From Pseudomonas sp. (GTDB lineage Bacteria; Pseudomonadota; Gammaproteobacteria; Pseudomonadales; Pseudomonadaceae), in NCBI GenBank assembly GCA_007117785.1, contig SKFV01000312.1:1-5384 (forward strand): a DNA stretch of 5,384 nt, written 5' to 3'. A program made the position numbers and the translations under genes. A model generated the notes under the pieces. That model did not search any database and was not told the origin of the DNA. It saw only the letters and a program-made list of their open reading frames with translations. Below are positions 1 to 5,384 of this stretch, in pieces (the stretch's first letter is position 1; each line of letters starts with the position of its first letter).

Positions 1-867
1 ACGCTTGGACATATTGCGGAAAATCTTCTCTTTCAGCGTTTCGTCGGCCCCCTTGAGCGCCACAATCAGTACTTCCGAAGAGACTTCACGCAACAGCGCC
101 TGAATACCGCGATCATCAATATCCGACAGGTTATCGAAGACGAACATCAGGTCTTCGATCTTGGTCGACAGGTCCTCGTCAATTTCGCGGATCTGTTCGA
201 TCAACTGGGCTTCTGTGCTGCTTTCAAGGAAGTTCATGATATCAGCAGTGCGCTTGATACCGCCCATAGCCGCCCGCGTGGTATTCGAGTTACCAGCAAA
301 CTGCTTCTCGAGAATCTCGTTCAGCTCTTTCAATGCGGAAGGCTGCACCGTATTCAGCGCAGATACGCGCAGGAGCACATCAAGGCGCACCTTGGGATCG
401 AAGTAGCTGACCACCTCTGCCGCCATGTCAGGGTCAAGATAGGCAACCACAATGGCCTGAATCTGTGGGTGCTCATAGCGAATGACATCAGCCACCGCAC
501 GCGGCTCCATCCATTTCAGGCTGTCCAGACCCGAGGTACTGCCACCCAGCAGGATGCGGTCGACCAGGCTGTTGGCTTTGTCTTCACCCAGCGCCTGGGT
601 CAGCATGGTACGAATGTAGGAATCCGCGCCCGCACCAAGGCCGGTCTGTTCGCCAACCTGCTCGACAAACTCGCTCATCACGCCCTGCACCTGCTCGCGC
701 TGCACAGTGCGCATACCGGCCATGGCGCTACCGACCCGCTGTACTTCTTTCGGACCCATATGCTTGAGAATGGCAGCAGCATCCGATTCACCGAGACTGA
801 GCAGAAAAATTGCTGCCTTGTCCAGTTTGGACATTTTCTGGGTGACTTTTTTCGCTTCTTCACTCAT
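1..867 (-). CDS. fliG: Flagellar motor switch protein FliG (3' end outside window)
   Basis: FliG is the rotor component of the switch (C) ring at the cytoplasmic face of the flagellar basal body. Its N-terminal domain binds the FliF C-terminus, its middle domain binds FliM, and its C-terminal domain interacts with the stator. I translated 289 codons by hand, open to the window edge with no stop. The start MSEEAKKVTQKMSKLDKAAI, the EHPQ motif of the middle domain (residues 132-135) and the MFVF hinge of the C-terminal domain (241-244) are all present. The torque helix begins with LKGA (271-274) and the window ends at NMSKR. K272 and R289 align with the E. coli charged residues K264 and R281; the later D, D and R of that helix lie beyond the edge. 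About 45-50 residues are missing compared with the usual length of about 335. The ATG lies inside the end of fliF (8-base overlap ATGAGTGA) and has only a weak Shine-Dalgarno, so translation is probably coupled to fliF. Confidence 0.97.
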   Translation of the reverse strand, partial: MSEEAKKVTQKMSKLDKAAIFLLSLGESDAAAILKHMGPKEVQRVGSAMAGMRTVQREQVQGVMSEFVEQVGEQTGLGAGADSYIRTMLTQALGEDKANSLVDRILLGGSTSGLDSLKWMEPRAVADVIRYEHPQIQAIVVAYLDPDMAAEVVSYFDPKVRLDVLLRVSALNTVQPSALKELNEILEKQFAGNSNTTRAAMGGIKRTADIMNFLESSTEAQLIEQIREIDEDLSTKIEDLMFVFDNLSDIDDRGIQALLREVSSEVLIVALKGADETLKEKIFRNMSKR

Positions 868-2596
868 CGGCGTTGACCCACTCTTTGACCACCTGAGCTA
901 CCCGGGCGGGATCTTCGGCAACCAGACCCTTGATGGCATTCAGATGTTGTTCATAACCGGCGGTCGGCGGCGGCAACATGACCGGACTGGATGCCGGCCC
1001 CGAGAGGCTGACCTGATCTTCGCTCAGATCACCGAAACCCTCATTACCCATGCTGCCGCCACCCGGCAGACCCAGTGCATAATCGCTACCTTCGCTGCGC
1101 GAGTTGCTGGTCAGGTTCTTCAACACCGGACGCAGTACCCCGAACACCAGAACCAATACAAAGAGTATACCGAGAATCTGCTTGGCGATGTCCCAGAACC
1201 AGGGCTGCGACCAGAAAGGAATCTCCGGAATGGTTTCCAGTTCACCTTCCGGCACAAAAGGCGCATTGATCACACTGACGCTGTCACCCCGAGTGGCATC
1301 AAAGCCAACGGCGTCCTGAACCAGACGGGTAAAGCGGGCAATTTCAGCTTCGCTAAGCGGCGAACTGGTCATTTCTCCCGTGTTGGGGTCGACTTGTACC
1401 GGGTCATCCACAACCACAGCGACAGAAAGTCGACGCAAGCGACCCTGCGACTGACGGGTGTAACTGATCTGACGGTCAAGCTCAAAGTTGCGTGTCGCCT
1501 GCTCACGGCTGTCTCGTGGGGGCAGCGGTAAAACCGGTTCACCGGTTTCCGGATCAATGACCTGCTCAGGCACCTGAGCAGCCCCCGGGGGCTGGTTGGC
1601 CAGTGCACCGGGAATACCCTGAGCCGGAGCACCGCCGCCAGCGCGTTGTTCGGTCATGACCTGTTCGCTGCGCAAGGAGGACTCCGGGCTGAACATCTCC
1701 GAGGTAGATTCGACCGAACTGAAGTCCACATCAGCAGAGACTTCCGCCTTGTAGCGCCCCTGCCCCAGTACCGGCTGCAGAATATTATGCACTCGGCGGG
1801 TATAGGTATCTTCCAGCCGGCGGGTGTAGTCAAACTGGCGGCCAGCCATGGTCAGCTCAGTCAGCTCGGCCTGATCGGACAACAGATTGCCGGCCTGATC
1901 GACCACGGTGACCTGATCACGGCTCAACTCGGGAACACTGGTCGCCACCAGATTGACGATGGCCATGACCTGGCTGGGTTCCGGGCGACGATTGCCGAAG
2001 GTTTCCAGCAACACTGACGCGCTGGGGCGACGGTCATCGCGCACAAATACGGTGGAACGCGGCATGGCGATATGCACCCGCGCGCCACGAATATTGCTCA
2101 TGCTGGAAATGGTCCGTGCCAGCTCGCCTTCCAGGCCCCGCCGGTAGCGGGTGGTTTCCATGAACTGACTGCTGCCAAAGCCCTGATCACGGTCCATGAT
2201 TTCAAAGCCGAGATTGCGGTCGGTCGGCGTTACCCCGGCCTGAGCCATGGTCATACGTGCAGCAGACAGATCTTCACTGCGTACCAGCAAGGCGCCGCTG
2301 TTCGGTTCAACCCGGTAACGAATGCGGCTCTGTTGCAGCAGATCAACCACCTGACCGGCATCGTAGCTGTCCATGCTGCTGTACAGCGGGCGCCATTCAG
2401 GCTCCTGCGACCAGAGTACGACGGCGAAACCGATCGCCACACTGGCCGCCAGGCCAATCAGCAGACCAAATTGCTTGAGCATCGGCAGGTTCGCCAGATT
2501 ATCCAGGAAGTTCAGCCCCATCAATGGCTTGCGCTCCAGATTGGCATCGGCCTCCGGGCGGGTCGCTGGGGTGTTGGCAGTGGCTGGGCTTTCCAT
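860..2596 (-). CDS. fliF: Flagellar MS-ring protein FliF
   Basis: FliF oligomerises in the inner membrane to form the MS ring, the platform on which rod, export gate and C ring assemble. The protein has 578 residues, normal for the family. It has a short hydrophilic cytoplasmic N-terminus, a first membrane helix at about 43-62 (FGLLIGLAASVAIGFAVVLW), and then the YscJ/FliF-type ring-building domains, starting with EPEWRPLYSSM and running to about residue 300. A Gly/Pro/Ala/Gln-rich stretch (about 318-345) lies within the third ring domain, where FliF proteins usually carry a variable insertion. The second membrane helix is at about 470-489 (rich in Ile, Leu, Val). A Gly/Ser-rich cytoplasmic linker leads to the conserved FliG-binding tail (548-578, ending VKEWVNADE). 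The first ATG is preceded by GAGGA at 8-base spacing, which favours it over the internal Met26. The gap from fliE is 54 bp with no terminator or promoter seen, so it is co-transcribed. Confidence 0.98.
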   Translation of the reverse strand: MESPATANTPATRPEADANLERKPLMGLNFLDNLANLPMLKQFGLLIGLAASVAIGFAVVLWSQEPEWRPLYSSMDSYDAGQVVDLLQQSRIRYRVEPNSGALLVRSEDLSAARMTMAQAGVTPTDRNLGFEIMDRDQGFGSSQFMETTRYRRGLEGELARTISSMSNIRGARVHIAMPRSTVFVRDDRRPSASVLLETFGNRRPEPSQVMAIVNLVATSVPELSRDQVTVVDQAGNLLSDQAELTELTMAGRQFDYTRRLEDTYTRRVHNILQPVLGQGRYKAEVSADVDFSSVESTSEMFSPESSLRSEQVMTEQRAGGGAPAQGIPGALANQPPGAAQVPEQVIDPETGEPVLPLPPRDSREQATRNFELDRQISYTRQSQGRLRRLSVAVVVDDPVQVDPNTGEMTSSPLSEAEIARFTRLVQDAVGFDATRGDSVSVINAPFVPEGELETIPEIPFWSQPWFWDIAKQILGILFVLVLVFGVLRPVLKNLTSNSRSEGSDYALGLPGGGSMGNEGFGDLSEDQVSLSGPASSPVMLPPPTAGYEQHLNAIKGLVAEDPARVAQVVKEWVNADE

Positions 2597-2603
2597 GGGT
2601 CAA

Positions 2604-2608
2604 TCCTC
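2604..2608 (-). promoter_or_regulatory. Ribosome binding site of fliF
   Basis: GAGGA on the minus strand, about 7-8 bases before the fliF ATG. It supports the long N-terminus (MESPATANTP) rather than the internal Met26 start. Confidence 0.7.
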
Positions 2609-2650
2609 AAACTCGGCTGGCGAGGGAGTCTACAAGGGTCAGTCGACGAA

Positions 2651-2992
2651 TCAAATCTGCATCCGCATGATTTCTTCATAAGCGCTTACCATGCGGTTGC
2701 GCACTTGCACGGTTGCCTGCATGGCAACTGAGGATTTCTGCGAAGCGATCATTACGTCAGTCAGATCAACACCTGCCACGCCCATTTCATAACTGGTCTG
2801 CAGGTTGCTGGTGGTTTTCTGCAATTCGCTGACGCGATCCAGCGCGCCGCGCATTACATTGGAGAACTCGGCACCCTTCGGGCCCTGCTCTACCGGTGCA
2901 GGTGCCTGCGGCTTGCCGGTCGCTTCCATCTGCATGGCGCGCATTTGCATCATCAGACGATTGAATTCAACACCCTGGCTAATCTGGGTCAT
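2651..2992 (-). CDS. fliE: Flagellar hook-basal body complex protein FliE
   Basis: FliE is a small protein exported through the flagellar type III system. It forms the junction between the MS ring and the proximal rod and is needed for export of later rod and hook subunits. The 113 residues match the family length (about 104-113). The N-terminus MTQISQGVEFNRLMMQMRAM is followed by a variable Pro/Ala/Gln-rich stretch (about 27-40). The C-terminal half is the strongly conserved part: GVDLTDVMIASQKSSVA (74-90) and VQVRNRMVSAYEEIMRMQI (95-113), which form the helical rod-type core. No classical signal peptide is visible, as expected for a type III substrate. The ATG has a strong GGGAGG Shine-Dalgarno at 5-base spacing. 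It is the first gene of the fliE-fliF-fliG unit, with its own sigma-54 promoter about 55-70 bp upstream. Confidence 0.97.
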   Translation of the reverse strand: MTQISQGVEFNRLMMQMRAMQMEATGKPQAPAPVEQGPKGAEFSNVMRGALDRVSELQKTTSNLQTSYEMGVAGVDLTDVMIASQKSSVAMQATVQVRNRMVSAYEEIMRMQI

Positions 2993-2997
2993 GCTGG

Positions 2998-3003
2998 CCT
3001 CCC
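2998..3003 (-). promoter_or_regulatory. Ribosome binding site of fliE
   Basis: GGGAGG on the minus strand, 5 bases before the fliE ATG. It immediately follows the 3' arm of a short dyad in the leader (3004-3027), so structure there could affect its accessibility. Confidence 0.8.
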
Positions 3004-3027
3004 AGTCGCAAAAAATTGACGGCGACT
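3004..3027 (-). promoter_or_regulatory. Dyad in fliE leader: possible mRNA hairpin or FleQ half-site
   Basis: On the minus strand the leader reads AGTCGC, a 12-base loop (CGTCAATTTTTT), then GCGACT. These are perfect 6-bp arms abutting the fliE Shine-Dalgarno. The loop carries GTCAAT, which equals one half of the FleQ recognition pattern reported for Pseudomonas (GTCA-N-TAAA-TTGAC type). The other half is not well matched. In P. aeruginosa, FleQ is reported to act at the fliE promoter from an atypical site downstream of the RpoN box, and this position (about +10 to +33 from the predicted start) would fit. Both readings are inference from the sequence. Confidence 0.35.
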
Positions 3028-3046
3028 ATTGCTTTGAGAGTAATAC

Positions 3047-3062
3047 AGCAAGAAGGGTGCCA
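3047..3062 (-). promoter_or_regulatory. Sigma-54 (RpoN) promoter of fliE-fliF-fliG
   Basis: The minus strand reads TGGCACCCTTCTTGCT, matching the sigma-54 consensus TGGCAC-N5-TTGC. The invariant GG (-24) and GC (-12) have the correct 12-base register. The predicted transcription start is near 3036, giving a leader of about 44 bases before the fliE ATG. A sigma-54 promoter at fliE is established in P. aeruginosa, where FleQ is the activator. No convincing full upstream activator site was seen. Confidence 0.9.
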
Positions 3063-3083
3063 AGTTGGCAGGCAGGATTGGCG

Positions 3084-3144
3084 AAACTAACAAACAAATC
3101 AGGGACAGACCCCATTTGGTTTAAATGGGGTCTGTCCCTGATTT
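3084..3144 (-). terminator. Possible intrinsic terminator of fleSR
   Basis: Read on the minus strand, the long GC-rich stem of the palindrome is followed by a T-rich tail (ATTTGTTTGTTAG) and lies directly after the fleR stop codon. This arrangement could end fleSR transcripts before the fliE promoter. The tail is interrupted by G residues and the element looks like a mobile repeat, so the terminator role is inferred. The opposite strand also has a T-rich tail (ATTTTGACTAATTTTG), but no gene converges from that side. Confidence 0.45.
3096..3144. repeat. Perfect palindromic repeat (REP/MITE-like)
   Basis: Two arms of 22 bp (3096-3117 and 3123-3144) are exact reverse complements around a 5-base loop (GGTTT). 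The arm core is CAGGGACAGACCCCATTT and its partner AAATGGGGTCTGTCCCTG. From memory, palindromes with the GGGACAGACCCC / GGGGTCTGTCCC core recur in many proteobacterial genomes and are often found near small Y1-type transposases; I could not check this here. No transposase lies in the window. The repeat sits 25 bp after the fleR stop and about 34 bp upstream of the sigma-54 box of fliE, so it occupies roughly -60 to -108 of that promoter. Confidence 0.8.
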
Positions 3145-3169
3145 TGACTAATTTTGTTGCTGATATTGG

Positions 3170-4594
3170 CTAAACGACTACATCAAACCCCGCTTCACGC
3201 ATCTGCGCCAGCTTGTAACGCAGGGTCCGAGGGCTGATGCCCAGGCGTTCGGCGGCGTCTTTGCGGCTACCGCCTTCCGCACGCAACACATCGACAATAA
3301 TCTGGTACTCGGTTTTCTTTACGCCGCGTTCCAGATCACCGGGTCCGGTAACCGCGACCGGCTCGTCAGCTGGCGCTGTCGAATAATTGGCACGGGCAGA
3401 AGCACCCGGCGCGGCAGACATGGCCTGCCCCGGCTGCAGGTCCAGGCACAGGTCCTGGGCATGAATCACCCCGCCTTGTTGCAGAATCATCGCGCGCTGT
3501 ACGGCATTATCCAGCTCGCGCACATTACCCGGCCAGGCATGGCTGCGCAGGGCCTCGACGGCATCGGCAGCAAAACGCACAGGCACCTGCTGCAACTTGC
3601 GCGCATGCTTGGCCAGCAAACGCTCGGCAATTGGCACGATATCGCCTGGCCGCGCCCGCAAAGGCTGCCATTGCAGCGGGAACACACTCAAGCGGTAATA
3701 CAGGTCCTCGCGGAATTCGCCCGCTTGCACCGCTGCCAGCAAATCCCGGTTGGTGGTAGCCAGAATACGGATATCCAGCTGGATCAGCTTGCGCCCGCCC
3801 ACTCGCTCTACCTCGCGCTCCTGCAGCACCCGCAACAACTTGGCCTGCAGCCCCAACGGCATTTCCGAGATTTCATCCAGCAGCAGCGTCCCGCCATTGG
3901 CCTGCTCAAACTTGCCCGACTGCGCGGCAATGGCACCGGTGAAAGCACCTTTCTCGTGGCCGAACAGCGTGGCTTCCAGCATATTATCTGGAATCGCAGC
4001 ACAGTTAATCGCAATAAAGGGTTGTTCGGCACGCGACGACTGCTGATGGATAAACCGCGCCAGCACCTCTTTACCGGTACCCGACTCACCGGAAATCAAC
4101 ACGGTTGAATCACTCGCAGCTACGCGCGCAGCCAGTTGCAACAATTGTTGACTGGAGGGCTCTTCTGCCACCGGGCCGTCATTATCCGCTTGCAGCTGGC
4201 CGCAACCGTGCTGGGCGACCAGGGTCAACAAGGCATCAGGCTCAAAGGGCTTGACCAGATAATCCACAGCACCGGCGCGCATGGCGTCAACTGCCCGCTG
4301 TACCGTGCCGTAGGCCGTCATCAAGAGTACCGGCAACTGCGGGTATTCAGCTCGCAGCACCTGCAGCAGGGCATGGCCATCCATCCCCGGCATATTGACA
4401 TCACTGACCACCATCGCCACCGGGTACTGCCTGAGCAAGCGCAGGGCTGCTTCGCCATGCTCGGCAGCCAGCACCGGGTAACCGGCCAGGCTCAGGGTAT
4501 CGGTCAGCGCTTCGCGCAGGCTGGCATCATCTTCCACCAGCAGTACCGGCGGATGCTCATGTGTCTCGGGCTCATTCACTATGGCTGCACGCAT
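3170..4594 (-). CDS. fleR: Sigma-54-dependent flagellar response regulator FleR (FlrC-like)
   Basis: FleR is the DNA-binding partner of the FleS kinase. When phosphorylated it activates RpoN-dependent promoters of later flagellar genes (hook and basal-body class). The protein has 474 residues. The receiver domain (about 16-130) has the acidic pocket E21-D22-D23, phosphoacceptor D65 (VVSDVNMPG), T93 and K115 (VKPFEPD). The AAA+ domain (about 145-385) has Walker A GESGTGKE (169-176), the sigma-54 contact loop GAFTGA intact (216-221), Walker B LLLDE (237-241) and the arginine-finger region REDLYYRL (295-302). A Pro/Ala-rich linker (about 387-420) leads to a Fis-type helix-turn-helix (about 443-463, SRKDAAERLGISPRTLRYKL). 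All key residues are present, so it should be phosphorylatable and ATP-driven. The ATG directly follows the fleS TGA and has GGGAGG at 8-base spacing (4603-4608). This start gives about 15 residues before the receiver, a little longer than I recall for P. aeruginosa FleR. Confidence 0.96.
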   Translation of the reverse strand: MRAAIVNEPETHEHPPVLLVEDDASLREALTDTLSLAGYPVLAAEHGEAALRLLRQYPVAMVVSDVNMPGMDGHALLQVLRAEYPQLPVLLMTAYGTVQRAVDAMRAGAVDYLVKPFEPDALLTLVAQHGCGQLQADNDGPVAEEPSSQQLLQLAARVAASDSTVLISGESGTGKEVLARFIHQQSSRAEQPFIAINCAAIPDNMLEATLFGHEKGAFTGAIAAQSGKFEQANGGTLLLDEISEMPLGLQAKLLRVLQEREVERVGGRKLIQLDIRILATTNRDLLAAVQAGEFREDLYYRLSVFPLQWQPLRARPGDIVPIAERLLAKHARKLQQVPVRFAADAVEALRSHAWPGNVRELDNAVQRAMILQQGGVIHAQDLCLDLQPGQAMSAAPGASARANYSTAPADEPVAVTGPGDLERGVKKTEYQIIVDVLRAEGGSRKDAAERLGISPRTLRYKLAQMREAGFDVVV

Positions 4595-5384
4595 TCAACT
4601 GGCCTCCCGTTGCTGCTCTGGGCGCTGCAAGGGCAACAGCAACTCTACACAGGTACCGCGCCCGGGCTTGCTGCGCAGGAAAAAGCTGCCACCATGGGCA
4701 CGGGTAACCGACTTGACCACGGCCAGGCCCAGCCCGGTACCATTGGATCGAGTGGTCTGAAAAGGCTCGCCCAGGCGTTCCATTTGCGACGCACTCATGC
4801 CGGGGCCGGTATCGACCACACTCAGGCTCAGTTGGCCTTCCATTTCCCGCAGGGCCACTTTCAAGCGTGCCCCGTTACCCGCAGCTTGCAAAGCGTTATC
4901 CAACAGATTCTGGATCGCTCCGAGAAGCGTTGCCTGGTTGCAGCGCAGCTCTGAACCAATCGGGCAGAGATCTACCCAACGGCAGCTGGCGAACGACTGT
5001 TCCAAAACGGGTTCTGCTTGCTGTTGCAGGGCCGCCAGTAATTGCGCCGGGCTAACCTGATCCGGCAGCGGCAGGTCTCCGCGGGCGAACAACAGCATAT
5101 CGCGTACCTGATGCTCAATACTCTGTAAACGGCCTTTCAGACGTTCGGCAAAGCGTTGCCGATGCGCCCCGGCCAGCTCCGGATCGGTCAGATGACTGGC
5201 ATAAAGAAGAGCAGTCGATAGAGGGGTTCGAATTTGATGGGCCAGCGAAGCGACCATACGGCCAAGGGGCGAGAGGCGTTCATGGCGCGCCAGCTCGGCC
5301 TGCAATTCACGGGTTTCAGTCAGGTCAGTCAACAGAATCAGCTGACCCGGCTCGCCACGCAAGGAGCGCGTGGCCAAGGAGACG
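4595..5384 (-). CDS. fleS: Flagellar sensor histidine kinase FleS (FlrB-like), 5' end outside window
   Basis: FleS phosphorylates FleR to switch on later flagellar genes. It is a cytoplasmic kinase in Pseudomonas, and no membrane helix is seen in the visible part. The frame is open to the window edge and 262 C-terminal residues are visible. About 140 N-terminal residues, including most of a PAS domain, should lie beyond the edge if the protein has the family length of about 400. In order: the last strand of the PAS domain (GQLILLTDLTET), the dimerisation helix with H-box SLAHQIRTPLS (phosphoacceptor His codon at 5237-5239), the N-box (AIQNLLDNALQAAG), the G1 box DTGPGM and the G2 box NGTGLGLAVVKS of the HATPase domain, ending QREAS. 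All kinase motifs are intact. The TTG at 5377 lies within the conserved stretch VSLATRSL and is not a start. The stop codon abuts the fleR ATG. Confidence 0.95.
   Translation of the reverse strand, partial: VSLATRSLRGEPGQLILLTDLTETRELQAELARHERLSPLGRMVASLAHQIRTPLSTALLYASHLTDPELAGAHRQRFAERLKGRLQSIEHQVRDMLLFARGDLPLPDQVSPAQLLAALQQQAEPVLEQSFASCRWVDLCPIGSELRCNQATLLGAIQNLLDNALQAAGNGARLKVALREMEGQLSLSVVDTGPGMSASQMERLGEPFQTTRSNGTGLGLAVVKSVTRAHGGSFFLRSKPGRGTCVELLLPLQRPEQQREAS
4603..4608 (-). promoter_or_regulatory. Ribosome binding site of fleR inside the fleS 3' end
   Basis: GGGAGG on the minus strand, 8 bases before the fleR ATG and encoded within the last codons of fleS. It decides the fleR start at 4594 and, with the TGA-ATG junction, suggests coupled translation of kinase and regulator. 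Confidence 0.7.

Noticed and set aside
707..1531. Long plus-strand open frame of 274 codons opposite fliF and the start of fliG
   Set aside because: It lies antisense to well-identified fliF and fliG codons, has no recognisable domain or ribosome site, and its composition is that of a frame shadow of GC-rich coding DNA.
2597..2650. Possible separate promoter or terminator between fliE and fliF
   Set aside because: The 54-bp gap has no GG-N10-GC sigma-54 pattern, no convincing sigma-70 boxes and no stem-loop with a T tract; only the fliF ribosome site is visible.
2072..2731. Plus-strand open frame of 219 codons opposite fliF and the fliE end
   Set aside because: It is a shadow of fliF and fliE with no family resemblance and no initiation signal.
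2805..3173. Plus-strand open frame running from opposite fliE through the palindrome
   Set aside because: Most of it is antisense to fliE and the rest is the promoter and repeat region. The translation has no recognisable features.
4136..4954. Plus-strand open frame of 272 codons crossing the fleS/fleR junction
   Set aside because: It is antisense to two conserved genes with intact catalytic motifs. The Gln/His/Gly-rich product resembles no known protein and looks like a reverse-frame artefact.
5375..5377. TTG as a possible fleS start codon
   Set aside because: It falls inside the conserved end of the PAS domain (VSLATRSL), and the frame stays open to the window edge, so the real start is outside the window.
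1..5384. CRISPR array, tRNA, rRNA, transposase gene, toxin-antitoxin or defence genes
   Set aside because: I saw no spaced direct repeats, RNA-gene signatures or such coding regions. Nearly the whole window is occupied by five flagellar genes.

Overview
The window is a segment of a flagellar gene cluster. All five genes lie on the minus strand, in transcription order fleS (5' end cut off at the right edge), fleR, fliE, fliF and fliG (3' end cut off at the left edge). This order (fleS-fleR-fliE-fliF-fliG) and the FleS/FleR type of sensor-activator pair are characteristic of Pseudomonas and its relatives with a polar flagellum. The equivalents in Vibrio are flrB/flrC. The protein sequences and the GC-rich but not extreme base composition suggest a gammaproteobacterium in or near Pseudomonadaceae. 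I cannot fix the genus from this window.

Region 5384-3170 holds the two-component pair. FleS is a histidine kinase without a visible membrane segment. FleR is a sigma-54-dependent response regulator with receiver, AAA+ and Fis-type HTH domains. The fleS stop and the fleR start are directly adjacent (TGA-ATG), so the two are almost certainly translationally coupled. Region 3169-2993 is the only real intergenic gap (177 bp). It contains, in transcription direction, a long perfect palindrome just after fleR (a REP/MITE-like repeat that may also terminate fleSR transcription), a near-ideal sigma-54 promoter, and a short leader with a small dyad directly upstream of the fliE ribosome binding site. 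Region 2992-1 is the fliE-fliF-fliG operon: FliE joins the MS ring to the rod, FliF forms the MS ring, and FliG is the rotor protein that couples to the stator. fliF and fliG overlap by 8 bases.

Together the genes are one step in the flagellar hierarchy. By analogy with Pseudomonas aeruginosa, RpoN and the master activator FleQ (expected just upstream of fleS, outside the window) would drive both fleSR and the fliE operon. FleSR would then switch on later hook and basal-body genes. The coding content is ordinary. I see no undescribed system here. The items worth a second look are the repeat between fleR and fliE and the structure of the fliE leader.
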